From Desulfosediminicola ganghwensis (GTDB taxonomy: Bacteria; Desulfobacterota; Desulfobulbia; Desulfobulbales; Desulfocapsaceae): DNA of 64,000 nucleotides. Numbering within the stretch: the first letter of the stretch is position 1; each line of letters opens with the position of its first letter. Shown in pieces: positions 1-8,857 of the stretch. The notes beneath the pieces were generated by a model. It had not been told where the DNA came from and searched no databases. It saw only the letters and a program-made list of their open reading frames with translations. The DNA lies in NCBI RefSeq assembly GCF_005116675.2, contig NZ_CP050699.1, positions 3,247,001 through 3,311,000 of the forward strand, read 5' to 3'. The position numbers and the translations under genes are program-made.

Positions 1-2
1 GG

Positions 3-794
3 GTAGATAACACTTTTCTATCCAGAGCTATCGGTGCAGATATCTTTGAACCGTACCAGTCTCCCATGCTGGAAATGATCCCCGATCGATTAAAGCTGGA
101 TAATGAAAACAGGTTGTTGCCTGTGAGTTATGGTGATGTTTGCCTCAACTACGATAAAGCCTGGTTTAAGGAAAAGGGGATAGCCCCACCAACTGACCTG
201 ACAGATCTGACCAGGGCGGAGTATAAAGGCCTCATTGCAGTGCAGAATCCGGCTACGTCCTCTCCGGGTATGGCGTTTCTGCTTGCAACCATAGGCAAGT
301 TTGGCGAGGGCGATTATCTTAATTACTGGAAGAAGTTGCGTGAGAATAAGGTGCTGATTGCCCAGGGGTGGTCTGATGCCTACTTCGGACACTTCACAGC
401 TGCTTCAGAGGGGGATCGCCCTATAGTGGTGAGTTATGCTACCAGCCCACCGGCAACTGTATATTATGCTGAGACTGAGCCTGAAGAGGCTCCAACCGTG
501 GCATTAGTGACCGATGACAACGCTTTCAGGCAGATCGAATTTGTGGGAATCCTGAAAGGGAGCAAAAATGTCACGGTTGCCCGAAAATTTGTCGATTTCA
601 TGCTCAGCAAAACGTTTCAGGAGGACATTCCCCTGCAAATGTTTGTCTATCCGGCCAACAGCGAAGCTAATCTTCCTGAAATATTTATAAAGTATTCAAA
701 AGTCGCAGAGAAACCGTTAAAGGTCGATCCCGCAGCCATCGAGACCAATAGGGAAAAATGGCTGGAGGATTGGACAAACGTGATGTTGCGATAA
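3..794 (+). CDS. thiB: Thiamine ABC transporter substrate-binding protein (5' partial)
   Basis: Periplasmic thiamine-binding component of an ABC importer. The frame is open from base 3 (VDNTFLSRA), so the gene starts before the window and the ATG at 66 is internal. The stretches NPATSSPGMAFLL, QGWSDAYFGHF and VVSYATSPP match the ThiB/TbpA family, including the usual spacing before the MYP/VYP segment near the C-terminus (FVYPANSEANLP). The signal peptide is outside the window. The permease, ATPase and a thiamine pyrophosphokinase follow on the same strand, which supports thiamine rather than ferric iron as the ligand. The iron-binding FbpA family is the main alternative, but its sequence motifs are not seen. 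Confidence 0.85.
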   Translation, partial: VDNTFLSRAIGADIFEPYQSPMLEMIPDRLKLDNENRLLPVSYGDVCLNYDKAWFKEKGIAPPTDLTDLTRAEYKGLIAVQNPATSSPGMAFLLATIGKFGEGDYLNYWKKLRENKVLIAQGWSDAYFGHFTAASEGDRPIVVSYATSPPATVYYAETEPEEAPTVALVTDDNAFRQIEFVGILKGSKNVTVARKFVDFMLSKTFQEDIPLQMFVYPANSEANLPEIFIKYSKVAEKPLKVDPAAIETNREKWLEDWTNVMLR

Positions 795-998
795 TTACGG
801 ATGTTGGGTCTCGAGTAGTCTTTAAAACAACCAGTCATTAAAGCATAACCCCGATATCTCATCGGCACAGGTATAGGAAAGCGCGGAGTTCGTTGCACCA
901 GATTCAGGCAGCCTGTTTGATTGGAAAATGTGAATAAAATTAGATTAATGAGCAGTGCAAGGGGATTGGCTCCAGGGCATTGGCGACATCTTGACTAC

Positions 999-1016
999 GC
1001 AGGTTGTATAACCTGC
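999..1016. repeat. 18-bp palindrome between thiB and thiP
   Basis: Perfect 7-bp arms (GCAGGTT / AACCTGC) around a 4-base loop, in the 293-bp space between thiB and thiP. There is no T-run, so it is not a standard terminator. It may be an operator or an mRNA processing or stability hairpin. The rest of the 795-1087 spacer shows nothing coding. Confidence 0.3.
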
Positions 1017-1087
1017 ATGTTGGTGAAATTTACATAGTGGTCATGGGGAATGCTGGTTAAAGGTATATTGTTACTGGGGTTGTACTG

Positions 1088-2803
1088 GTGAATGAACAAT
1101 CTCGAAATTCGCTGCGGTGGCTGGTTTTTTCCCTGCCTCTGGTTTTCTTGGCACTGTTCTATTTTTATCCGTTAACCAAGATCGTGCTGTTCTCTTTTTT
1201 ACCGGAGGGCAGCTGGCAACCTGAAAGGCTTGCCAAACTGGTCGCCAGTCCTGTTTATTTCCGTATTCTCTGGTTCACCATCTGGCAGGCGGCACTTTCC
1301 ACCTTGCTGACTTTGCTGATTGCCCTTCCTGCAGCCTATATCTTTGCCAGATACCAATTTCGCGGCAAGAGTCTTCTGCAGGCAGTCATGACGGTTCCTT
1401 TCGTGCTGCCAACCGTTGTTGTTGCCGCAGCCTTTCGGGCACTTTTGGGGCAGAATGGGCTGGCGAATGACTTGCTGATAAATGTGTTTAATTTCAGCGT
1501 GCCTCCAATCAGGCTCGACCAGACTGTCTATTTTTTTCTACTCGCTCACGTTTTTTATAATTATTCACTGATTGTCCGCATTGTATCAAGTTACTGGGCC
1601 GGTCTCGATCCTAATCTCCGTTTGGCGGCGCGGATGCTTGGGGCATCACCCTGGCAGACTTTTTTACGGGTTACCGTGCCATTGCTCCTGCCCGCTATTG
1701 GGTCCGCCGGGCTTTTGGTTTTTATTTTCTGTTTCACCAGCTTTGGGGTGGTTCTCATTCTTGGTGGCCCAGGTTATGCCACTATCGAAGTCGAGATATA
1801 TCGTCAGGCTGTGCAGATGTTTAACCTGCCTATGGCTGCCGCTTTATCGCTCATCCAGATAACTATCAATTTTATCCTGATGTGGATATACGCCAGGCTT
1901 GACACAAAATCGAAGAGTTCTTTCTACTCTGCCTCTGTGGCAGGGGGCGCTGTGCGCCCCGTAACTTCTTTTGCCAGGCTTATGATCATCGGTAATGTCT
2001 GCATTATGTTGCTGCTATTGGTAACCCCCCTGATGGCATTGGTGTTGCGCTCGTTTACGGGGCAAGAGGGATTGACCTTGGTCTATTATTCAGCGCTGTT
2101 TTCCACCGAGGCCCACTCAGTCTTTTTCGTTGAGCCGATCAAGGCTGTAGCCAACAGTGTTGGGTTTGGTATTGGAGCAATGTTGATTGCAGTTGTGCTT
2201 GGGCTCATGGCCTCGGTTTTTCTGGCATCTGATCAAGGTAGAAGAAAAGAGATTGTAACTTCAATCAGGCGTTACAAATCTTCCACAACATTGTGGGACG
2301 CTCTGATAATGTTGCCCCTTGCAACTTCTGCCGTAACGCTGGGCTTTGGCTATATCATTACTTTAAATGCGCCACCCCTCAATTTGCGTGATTCGCTGGC
2401 GTTGGTGCCAATTGCTCACGCCCTGGTGGCATTTCCCTTTGTGGTTCGCTGCATTTTGCCTCAACTCAGGCAGATACCACAATCGCTTCGGGAAGCAGCA
2501 ACAATGCTTGGTGCATCACCGGCTCAAGTATTTTTTCAGGTTGATCTGCCGATAATCAGGCGGGCAATTCTGGTTGGGGCTATTTTTGCATTTTCTATCT
2601 CGATGGGAGAATTTGGCGCTTCAGCTTTTGTTACCAGACCGCACACTCCGACAATGCCTGTGGCAATTTTCAGATTTCTGGGCCAGCCTGGTGAGATGAA
2701 TTACGGGCAGGCAATGGCTATGAGCACGATTTTGATGCTGGTGACTTGCTCGGGATTCTGGTTGATTGCAAGACTCGATCGATTGCGGAATGCTTTACGG
2801 TGA
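1088..2803 (+). CDS. thiP: Thiamine ABC transporter permease, two-domain
   Basis: Inner-membrane permease of the thiamine importer. The 571-residue protein has two fused binding-protein-dependent permease domains, each with an EAA-loop: AARMLGASPWQTF near residue 180 and EAATMLGASPAQVF near residue 468. These loops dock the ATPase. Many hydrophobic segments are visible from residue 10 onward. The length agrees with the ThiP/FbpB family (about 530-570). The start is a GTG; no other start fits better, as the ATG four bases later is out of frame. It lies 293 bp after thiB and 24 bp before thiQ. Confidence 0.86.
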   Translation: MNEQSRNSLRWLVFSLPLVFLALFYFYPLTKIVLFSFLPEGSWQPERLAKLVASPVYFRILWFTIWQAALSTLLTLLIALPAAYIFARYQFRGKSLLQAVMTVPFVLPTVVVAAAFRALLGQNGLANDLLINVFNFSVPPIRLDQTVYFFLLAHVFYNYSLIVRIVSSYWAGLDPNLRLAARMLGASPWQTFLRVTVPLLLPAIGSAGLLVFIFCFTSFGVVLILGGPGYATIEVEIYRQAVQMFNLPMAAALSLIQITINFILMWIYARLDTKSKSSFYSASVAGGAVRPVTSFARLMIIGNVCIMLLLLVTPLMALVLRSFTGQEGLTLVYYSALFSTEAHSVFFVEPIKAVANSVGFGIGAMLIAVVLGLMASVFLASDQGRRKEIVTSIRRYKSSTTLWDALIMLPLATSAVTLGFGYIITLNAPPLNLRDSLALVPIAHALVAFPFVVRCILPQLRQIPQSLREAATMLGASPAQVFFQVDLPIIRRAILVGAIFAFSISMGEFGASAFVTRPHTPTMPVAIFRFLGQPGEMNYGQAMAMSTILMLVTCSGFWLIARLDRLRNALR

Positions 2804-2827
2804 TCCGGTTGCCCGGAGAGGGTTGTA

Positions 2828-3919
2828 GTGAAAAGTAACAAGGTAAGGACTAGAATGAAAACCTCTAAATTACTTGAAGTGACTAGCTTAAATAGCCGGT
2901 ATGGCGATGAAAACGTACTCCAAGGTGTAAGTTTTACTTTGGAAAAGGGAGAAGTCCTTTGTCTTCTCGGGCCTTCCGGTTCAGGTAAAACCACTTTGCT
3001 CAGGATTCTCGCGGGCCTTGAACGGGAGGAGTCAGGGACCATTCTCTATAATGGAAAAGACCTGCAGCCAATTGCTTCACATAAACGTCAAATTGGCATG
3101 ATGTTTCAGGAATATGCGCTTTTCCCGCATAAGACAGTTTGGCAGAATATTGCGTTCGGGTTGGAGATGCAAAAACTCGAACACGAAAGGGTGCAAGAAA
3201 AAGTAAAAGCTATGCTGGTGCTCGTTGGTTTATCCGGCTTTGAAAATAGACGGATAGATCAACTCTCAGGCGGCGAGCGCCAGAGAGTGGCGTTGGCCCG
3301 TTGCCTTGCGCCGGAACCGGAGTTGCTGCTTCTTGATGAACCGCTGGGTTCACTGGACAGGACCTTAAGAGATCGTTTGACGGCAGAGATACGTGCGATC
3401 TTGAAATCCATTGGTGTTACAGCTGTTTTCGTCACCCATGATCAGGCAGAAGCATTCAGTGTGGCTGATAAAGTTGCAATATTAAAAGATGGAATCCTGC
3501 AACAATATGACAGTCCCGAAAACGTGTATAAAACCCCGGCAAACAAGGTTGTGGCTGAGTTTTTGGGTTTTAAGAACCTTATCAGATTGTCAGGAAGGGA
3601 TAGAAGTGTACCCGAAGGTCCATTTTGGCAGCTCGTGGATCATAGCATATTCGAACCGGACTCCAGCTATCTTGTTCTTATCCGGCCGGATGGTGCAAAG
3701 GTATTAGAGAATCAGGAACAGGTCCCACGTGGCTGGCCGTGTATTTCCGGACTAGTAACTCTTTCTCGTTTTCAGGGAGCAAGTTACCGGCTTGAAGTGA
3801 GAATAGGGGAGGAGCTTTTACGATTCGAGCTACCTTTAGATCCTGCACCACCTCCGGAAGGTGCACTTATAAAGCTGGCAATAAATCCTTCAGCCGTCAA
3901 GTTGCTGCCATCTGAGTGA
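2828..3919 (+). CDS. thiQ: Thiamine ABC transporter ATP-binding protein
   Basis: ATPase of the thiamine importer. Visible motifs are Walker A GPSGSGKTT (about residue 47), Q-loop MMFQEYALFPH, signature LSGGERQRVALARC (about 145), Walker B LLLLDEPLGSLD (about 166) and H-loop VTHDQAEA (about 200). At 363 residues it is much longer than the enterobacterial ThiQ (about 230). The extra C-terminal 120 residues resemble the TOBE-like regulatory extension found in FbpC/PotA-type ATPases. The GTG start has a GGAGAGG element just upstream; an ATG at 2855 is a possible alternative start. The stop overlaps the extended thiN frame. Confidence 0.84.
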   Translation: MKSNKVRTRMKTSKLLEVTSLNSRYGDENVLQGVSFTLEKGEVLCLLGPSGSGKTTLLRILAGLEREESGTILYNGKDLQPIASHKRQIGMMFQEYALFPHKTVWQNIAFGLEMQKLEHERVQEKVKAMLVLVGLSGFENRRIDQLSGGERQRVALARCLAPEPELLLLDEPLGSLDRTLRDRLTAEIRAILKSIGVTAVFVTHDQAEAFSVADKVAILKDGILQQYDSPENVYKTPANKVVAEFLGFKNLIRLSGRDRSVPEGPFWQLVDHSIFEPDSSYLVLIRPDGAKVLENQEQVPRGWPCISGLVTLSRFQGASYRLEVRIGEELLRFELPLDPAPPPEGALIKLAINPSAVKLLPSE

Positions 3920-3960
3920 TACGCAGAAAAAATGGTTCATCAAAATTCAGGAATATCGTC

Positions 3961-4620
3961 ATGCAAGTCGTGATTGTTGCAAATGGTTCGGGAAATTTAT
4001 CTGAGAAATTCTGTCATATCGCTCAAATGGCAGACACAATTATCGCAGCAGATGGAGGAGCAAACCTTTGTGCTGAGGCCGGTTGTATGCCTCATATTCT
4101 CATTGGTGATCTGGATTCAATAGATTCTGATTTGCTTGTGGAGTATCAGCAGCAAGCAATAGAAATTCTCCGCTATCCCACCAGGAAAGATGCAACAGAT
4201 CTCGAACTTGCCTTGGACCTTGCCATGTCCAGGGGAGCTGTCAAGATAGATCTCTTTGGAGCGATAGGAGGTCGCTTGGATATGAGCTTGAGCAACCTTA
4301 TGCTGGCCAGTCAGGAAAAATATTCTAATATCAAGGTATCAATTCATGATCACTCGAACAGGATTCAGATACTGCATCCCGGGAATCATGATGTAGATGC
4401 GGAATCGGGGGAGAGAGTATCTCTGCTCCCAATTGTTGGCGATGTCCATTCAATAACATTGGAAGGGGTTGAATATCCACTGGCCGATGAACCATTGAAT
4501 TTTGGTTCAAGTCGAGGGCTGAGTAATGTGGTAATTGGAGAAGGTGCAAAGCTCTTTTTTACCAAAGGGGTTCTTGCAGTAATATGTTCTGATCAAAATG
4601 AAATATCAAAAGAACTGTAA
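3961..4620 (+). CDS. thiN: Thiamine diphosphokinase
   Basis: Transfers pyrophosphate from ATP to thiamine to give the cofactor thiamine diphosphate. The 219-residue protein has the family signatures AADGGANLCAEAG, HILIGDLDSID and RKDATDLELAL (substrate and Mg binding), followed by GAIGGRLDMSLSNL. A GTG at 3916 would add 15 residues and overlap thiQ, but the ATG at 3961 gives the canonical N-terminus (MQVVIVANG) and has CAGGA upstream. Its position right after thiBPQ makes a salvage operon: import, then activation. Confidence 0.88.
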   Translation: MQVVIVANGSGNLSEKFCHIAQMADTIIAADGGANLCAEAGCMPHILIGDLDSIDSDLLVEYQQQAIEILRYPTRKDATDLELALDLAMSRGAVKIDLFGAIGGRLDMSLSNLMLASQEKYSNIKVSIHDHSNRIQILHPGNHDVDAESGERVSLLPIVGDVHSITLEGVEYPLADEPLNFGSSRGLSNVVIGEGAKLFFTKGVLAVICSDQNEISKEL

Positions 4621-4734
4621 TCTTACGATTTGGCTAACAATGGAGTTTCATTTTCAGTAAAGCTTTAGACGGTTGTTGCAATACAGGGGTGCAGAAGCCC
4701 AAAACTTATTGAATGAATGCTGAGGGGAGGAGGG

Positions 4735-5181
4735 ATGGAGTTTGTTGAGGCGAGCAGTTCCCATACGGATTTTAAGCTTCTCACCATGTTGCTCGATATT
4801 GAATTGGTAAAGAGATATGGGCCAGAGCAAAAAACGTATGCAATGCATAACCAGATTGAAATCGATGAACCGGCCATAATTGGTTACCTGGATGGTAGGC
4901 CCATGGCCTGTGGCTGTTTCAGAAAGTTTTCTGAAAGCGCGGTGGAAATTAAGCGAATGTTTGTGGCTGAAGAATGCCGGAGGAGAGGCTACTCAACCAT
5001 CATTCTCGACCAGCTTGAAGCACTTGCCCGAAGATGCGGGTTTAGCTGCACGGTGTTGGAAACAGGCAAAGGTCAACCTGAGGCAATCGGACTTTATCGA
5101 AAGGCGGGTTACCAGGTAATCGACAATTATCCACCATATGAAACTATGAATAATTCGGTCTGTATGCAAAAAAAGTTATAA
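4735..5181 (+). CDS. GNAT family N-acetyltransferase
   Basis: Predicted acetyl-CoA-dependent acetyltransferase of about 148 residues. The C-terminal half shows the GNAT fold motif A (IKRMFVAEECRRRGYSTIIL, with the acetyl-CoA-binding RRRGYS loop) and motif B (EAIGLYRKAGYQVID). The substrate cannot be deduced. The ATG at 4735 is preferred over 4717 because GGGGAGGAGG lies right before it. It is a single gene, 114 bp after thiN. Confidence 0.75.
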   Translation: MEFVEASSSHTDFKLLTMLLDIELVKRYGPEQKTYAMHNQIEIDEPAIIGYLDGRPMACGCFRKFSESAVEIKRMFVAEECRRRGYSTIILDQLEALARRCGFSCTVLETGKGQPEAIGLYRKAGYQVIDNYPPYETMNNSVCMQKKL

Positions 5182-5281
5182 AAACAATCAGCTGTTTATA
5201 CGATGCTTATCGAAGCAAATAGTATTTTTGTGCTACGCATGGCATTTTTTTTACAAGATCAGGGGCAGGAGAGGGGAGAGG

Positions 5282-5959
5282 ATGCAAACAGATACACCGA
5301 ATTGTGCTCAATGTCCATTTAAGGCATCTGACAGGCTGTGTCGGATAGAGGAGGGGAGGTTTCCCGAATCATGTCCTACCATGAACATGACTGACCTCAT
5401 TAAAAAAAGTCTTGAGGAATACAACGATACCAATGGTAATTGCAATTTTGCCAGGCAGGCTGCAATTCAGGAAGCTACAGGGTATCAAGGACGTGACCTC
5501 GGGTATGAGCGGGTTCGGGCTGCCAAGACTCGAATTGAGGAGATCATTGAGTTTGCCCGGCGAATGAATTACCAGAAGCTTGGAATGGCTTTTTGTCTGG
5601 GATTGAGAAAAGAGGCAAAAGCCGTTGAGCAGATATTTTCGTCACATGGCTTCGAGGTTGTATCCGCTATTTGTAAGATTGGCAGGGTGCCGAAACAAAC
5701 CATAGGGGTGTCACTTGATGAGCAGATTGATACACGTAGGCCTGAAACCATGTGTAACCCGATTCTACAGGCTATGATCCTGAATCAGGGAGAGGCTGAC
5801 TTCAACATTCTTCTGGGATTGTGTGTAGGGCATGATTCATTGTTTTTTAAGTATGCTGAAGCACCAACCACAGTTTTGGCTGTAAAAGACAGGTTGTTGG
5901 GACATAATCCGCTTGCGGCGATTTATACCCTGGACAGTTACTACCGTACCTTGAAATAG
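5282..5959 (+). CDS. DUF1847 family metal-binding-like protein
   Basis: Protein of 225 residues with a cysteine-rich N-terminus (CAQCPFKASDRLCR, then ESCP) typical of the DUF1847 family, which is annotated as probable metal binding; its function is not known. Further conserved-looking cysteines lie in the body (AFCLGLRKEA, MCNPILQA, GLCVGHDSLF). The ATG at 5282 has AGGAGAGGGGAGAGG directly upstream, so the longer frame from 5228 is rejected as the start. It stands alone between the acetyltransferase and a small membrane protein. Confidence 0.75.
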   Translation: MQTDTPNCAQCPFKASDRLCRIEEGRFPESCPTMNMTDLIKKSLEEYNDTNGNCNFARQAAIQEATGYQGRDLGYERVRAAKTRIEEIIEFARRMNYQKLGMAFCLGLRKEAKAVEQIFSSHGFEVVSAICKIGRVPKQTIGVSLDEQIDTRRPETMCNPILQAMILNQGEADFNILLGLCVGHDSLFFKYAEAPTTVLAVKDRLLGHNPLAAIYTLDSYYRTLK

Positions 5960-6017
5960 GTTGCTTAAACATAAAGTTATGAGTTGAGAACGCTCGTTAA
6001 TCAGGGCGGTGTACGAG

Positions 6018-6308
6018 ATGGACCTGAGTTTTCTAACCCAGCATTCCCTATTATTTAATCCGACCAGGCTGATTTCTGTTATTATCTTTCTGGTCGGATT
6101 TGTTCTTTCAATATTTATCTGGTTTGCCAGAGATACTGGAAATATGAGTATTCGTTTTTTCCTGGTTTATCTGCATCATAACAGACGTGGATTGTTGCGC
6201 AGGCTCTTTGATGAGGGGCCAGGTTTCCTGATATTGCCGTTATGGCTCATTTTAGCGTCGATAGGCGAGAAATACCTTGGGCCTTTGTTTAGCGGCTGGT
6301 TGAACTGA
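6018..6308 (+). CDS. Small membrane protein, unknown function
   Basis: Protein of 96 residues with a hydrophobic segment near residues 20-38 (LISVIIFLVGFVLSIFIWF) and a second near 70-85 (FLILPLWLILASIG), joined by a basic loop (LHHNRRGLLRRLF). I do not recognise the family. GTG at 6009 and ATG at 6018 are both possible starts. Codon use looks like its neighbours, so it is probably real. Confidence 0.5.
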   Translation: MDLSFLTQHSLLFNPTRLISVIIFLVGFVLSIFIWFARDTGNMSIRFFLVYLHHNRRGLLRRLFDEGPGFLILPLWLILASIGEKYLGPLFSGWLN

Positions 6309-6528
6309 AAGCATTTGTTGTATTGTGTGGTACACCCATCCTTGATGCGAACGGTTTATAGTCAAGAGCCGTGTGGCTGGAAATATGAATCAATTGCCGC
6401 CATAAGCAGTCAGGCACGATCTCATCTTTTGGAGAGTAAACACGTTACACATATGGTAGTTGACAGCGCATGCGGTAAACAAGTATCAGAAAAGGTATAA
6501 GTAGATTATCGCAGTAATGGAGAAAGAA

Positions 6529-6732
6529 ATGGATTGTCATTTAGAAGATAATAAGAGAAATTGTAATTGTACCAATAATTCCTGTCCAAGAAAAGGAGCA
6601 TGTTGTCAGTGCTTAGCCCACCATTTGGGAAAGAGGGAACTGCCTGCTTGCTGCTTTACGGCTGAAGCTGAGAGAACATATGATCGTTCTTTTAGTCATT
6701 TTGCAGATTTGGTTGAGAAAGGAAGAGTATAG
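6529..6732 (+). CDS. DUF6485-like small cysteine-rich protein
   Basis: Protein of about 67 residues with cysteines in the pattern CNCTNNSCPRKGACCQCLAHH followed by KRELPACCF. This matches the small DUF6485-type protein common in anaerobes, probably a zinc or iron-sulfur binding protein of unknown role. The ATG at 6529 is chosen because GGAG lies 7 bases upstream; the ATG at 6517 has no ribosome binding site. Confidence 0.65.
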   Translation: MDCHLEDNKRNCNCTNNSCPRKGACCQCLAHHLGKRELPACCFTAEAERTYDRSFSHFADLVEKGRV

Positions 6733-6943
6733 AATTATAGCTGCATACATACGGAAATTACTTGTGCGGCAATTGCCGTTCATATAGATTTTCCTTTGCA
6801 TGCAGGTAACTTACGTGGGTTGATTTATGCTGCTGAAGCTCTGTTGAACCAGCCGGTTCGCGGTTCTGAAATGATGTTTTCGACAATACAAAGGTTGTTT
6901 AGTCTCACGCCGAAGGTATTTGAACATCTGATTGAGAGGTGGC

Positions 6944-7405
6944 ATGGCTATCAAATTTTCCAGTCCGGAAGTTACACCGATGCAGGAGATTCCTGTTGAT
7001 TTTACCTGTGATGGCGCCGAAATTTCCCCACCGCTTATCTGGAGCGAGGTACCAGAAGGGTCAGAGACCCTTGTTGTTATATGCCATGATCCAGATATGG
7101 TACATGGTGAGTGGGTGCATTGGATATGTTATGATATCCCGGCAGAATGTGATGGTTTACCTGAAGGAATCCCAAAGACAGATAGTATCCCGCTTGGCGG
7201 CAAGCAGGGCCTGAATGATTTTCTTAAAGTCGGTTATGGAGGACCATGCCCACCTTCCGGGAAACATACGTACATCTTCAGGTTGTATGCAATTGATTGC
7301 CACCTTGGCCTGGGGCCGGGTAAATCCAGGGAAGAAGTGCAGGGGGCGATGCAGCATCATATCCTGGCATCTGCTGAATTTGCTGCCTGTTATACTCGTC
7401 GCTGA
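6944..7405 (+). CDS. YbhB/YbcL family Raf kinase inhibitor-like protein
   Basis: Member of the phosphatidylethanolamine-binding protein (PEBP) superfamily, 153 residues. The usual PEBP ligand-site pieces are present: FTCDGAEISPPLIW near the N-terminus, DPD in ICHDPDMVHGEWVHWICYDIP, and GYGGPCPPSGKHTYIFRLYAID in the centre. Bacterial members are cytosolic or periplasmic with unknown ligands. No signal peptide is visible. The ATG at 6944 is used (GAGAGG upstream) rather than the TTG at 6932. A strong terminator follows. Confidence 0.85.
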   Translation: MAIKFSSPEVTPMQEIPVDFTCDGAEISPPLIWSEVPEGSETLVVICHDPDMVHGEWVHWICYDIPAECDGLPEGIPKTDSIPLGGKQGLNDFLKVGYGGPCPPSGKHTYIFRLYAIDCHLGLGPGKSREEVQGAMQHHILASAEFAACYTRR

Positions 7406-7458
7406 AAGTCTGGTGCGTACAGGAGTATGTTTTGGATCGCAGAATGAATGCATTATAA

Positions 7459-7497
7459 ATACGGGTATCGGTTTTCCGGTACCCGTATATTTTTTTA
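7459..7497 (+). terminator. Intrinsic terminator after the YbhB-like gene
   Basis: Perfect hairpin with arms ACGGGTATCGG / CCGGTACCCGT, a TTTT loop and a T-run after it. It falls inside the 5' extension of the next open frame, which argues that metC starts later, at 7511. Confidence 0.85.
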
Positions 7498-7510
7498 CGG
7501 AGGTAGAGAA

Positions 7511-8677
7511 TTGAACGAGATAACCAGGGTGATTGCTGCAGATCTTAAGGATGACGAGGCTGACTACCCGTCACCCCGCATGATCAACCCGCAGTTACAT
7601 ACGGGCTCAACAGTACTGTTTGAAAGCTGCCAGGACCTGCTGGCTGCAGGCAGGGGTGGGTATAGCGGTATCACGTACGGGACGGAGCGCCTTCCTGTTC
7701 AGCGGAAATTTGAAAATGCACTGGCCGACATGGAAGGTGGGGCGCTGTGTCGAGCCTTTCAATCCGGAATAAGCGCGATTACCAATACTCTGCTGGCTTT
7801 TACCAGGAGCGGGGATCATATTCTGGTTTGTGAAAATGTTTATGGGCCAACATCTGCTTTCTGCCGGGAAGTCCTCTCGCGTTACGGAGTTACAACTACA
7901 TTTGTGCCGGCGGCAGTTGGCCAGGATATTGATCAATGGCTGACAGCTGAAACACGATTGATATTCTTGGAATCACCCGGCTCAAATACTTTTGAAATTC
8001 AGGATATTCAGGCTGTTGTGGAAATCGCCCGTGAGAAAGGAATCGTGACCATTATCGATAATACCTGGGCGACGCCGCTTTTTCTCAAACCGCTTGAACT
8101 TGGGGTCGATGTGTCAATACACTCGGTGACCAAATATATCTCAGGTCACTCCGACGTCTTATTGGGGGCAGTGACTGTCAATGGGCGCTATGCAGATGTG
8201 CTGGATAGGTTTTATAGGGTGATGGAGTTGTTTGCGTCACCGCAGGATTGCTATCTTGCATTACGTGGGTTGAAGACCCTTGGGGTGCGAATGCGGCAGC
8301 ATCAGGAATCTGGTCTGGCTGTGGGTGTATGGCTTGAACAAAACGACTTGGTCGAAAAAGTTATTCACCCGGCTCTTGAGTCTCATCCGCAGCATAAATT
8401 ATGGAAAAAGGACTTTACCGGAGCTGCCGGTCTGTTTTCTTTCGTGTTTAAAGAAAACTACAGCGAAGAGCAGGTCTGTGATTTTGTAAATGCACTGAAA
8501 CTATTTGGCATTGGGTTTAGCTGGGGTGGATATAAGAGTCTCGTGACTGTTGGCAGGTACCGGCGTGAGTCCGGTGAAGCCTGTGAGGGCAAGGTGCTGG
8601 TGCGGTTGAATGTCGGTCTTGAAGAGGTTGACGACCTGATAGCGGATCTTCAACAGGCTTTCCTTATGTTGGCGTAA
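7511..8677 (+). CDS. metC: Cystathionine beta-lyase (Cys/Met metabolism PLP-dependent enzyme)
   Basis: Fold-type I PLP enzyme that would split cystathionine to homocysteine in methionine synthesis. The 388-residue protein has the substrate-channel YGTERLPVQ motif, the PLP-phosphate GISAITNTLLA region, the aspartate of IIDNTWATPLF and the PLP lysine in HSVTKYISGHSD (about residue 208). The C-terminal SWGGYKSLV favours a MetC-type beta-lyase over a gamma-synthase, though substrate class in this family is hard to call. The start is the TTG at 7511 with GGAGG 8 bases upstream; an ATG at 7448 would read through the preceding terminator. Confidence 0.82.
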   Translation: MNEITRVIAADLKDDEADYPSPRMINPQLHTGSTVLFESCQDLLAAGRGGYSGITYGTERLPVQRKFENALADMEGGALCRAFQSGISAITNTLLAFTRSGDHILVCENVYGPTSAFCREVLSRYGVTTTFVPAAVGQDIDQWLTAETRLIFLESPGSNTFEIQDIQAVVEIAREKGIVTIIDNTWATPLFLKPLELGVDVSIHSVTKYISGHSDVLLGAVTVNGRYADVLDRFYRVMELFASPQDCYLALRGLKTLGVRMRQHQESGLAVGVWLEQNDLVEKVIHPALESHPQHKLWKKDFTGAAGLFSFVFKENYSEEQVCDFVNALKLFGIGFSWGGYKSLVTVGRYRRESGEACEGKVLVRLNVGLEEVDDLIADLQQAFLMLA

Positions 8678-8703
8678 ATCAAGAGATTTAAGATAGTGGC
8701 AGG

Positions 8704-8738
8704 CAAAAAAAAAAGCCGCTCAGGAATACCTGAGCGGC
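8704..8738 (-). terminator. Minus-strand intrinsic terminator without a minus-strand gene
   Basis: Hairpin GCCGCTCAGG / CCTGAGCGGC with a 4-base loop at 8715-8738, followed on the minus strand by a run of T (A-run 8705-8714 on plus). On the plus strand no T-run follows, so it fits metC poorly. It lies right downstream (minus sense) of the tRNA-Glu 3'-end copy at 8752. Confidence 0.65.
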
Positions 8739-8751
8739 TTGAATTGTAGAG

Positions 8752-8771
8752 TGGTGACCCCAAGGAAACTC
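8752..8771 (-). repeat. tRNA-Glu 3'-end copy, candidate attachment-site remnant
   Basis: These 20 bases match the 3' end (including CCA) of both downstream tRNA-Glu genes at 18 of 20 positions, with the first 14 identical. No further tRNA body is present. A lone tRNA 3' end some 8 kb beyond the tRNA, in the direction of its 3' end, is the usual footprint of an integrative element. Confidence 0.5.
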
Positions 8772-8857
8772 CTGATTTACTCAAAATGTTTTATTGTCAT
8801 TCGTCTAGGTGAGAAGGATTATATTTTTCATGCTGACCAAGAAGAAGGGGAGGGTAA

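Noticed and set aside
6315-6500. 61-codon frame between the small membrane protein and the DUF6485-like gene
   Set aside because: No ribosome binding site, no motif, and composition like non-coding sequence.
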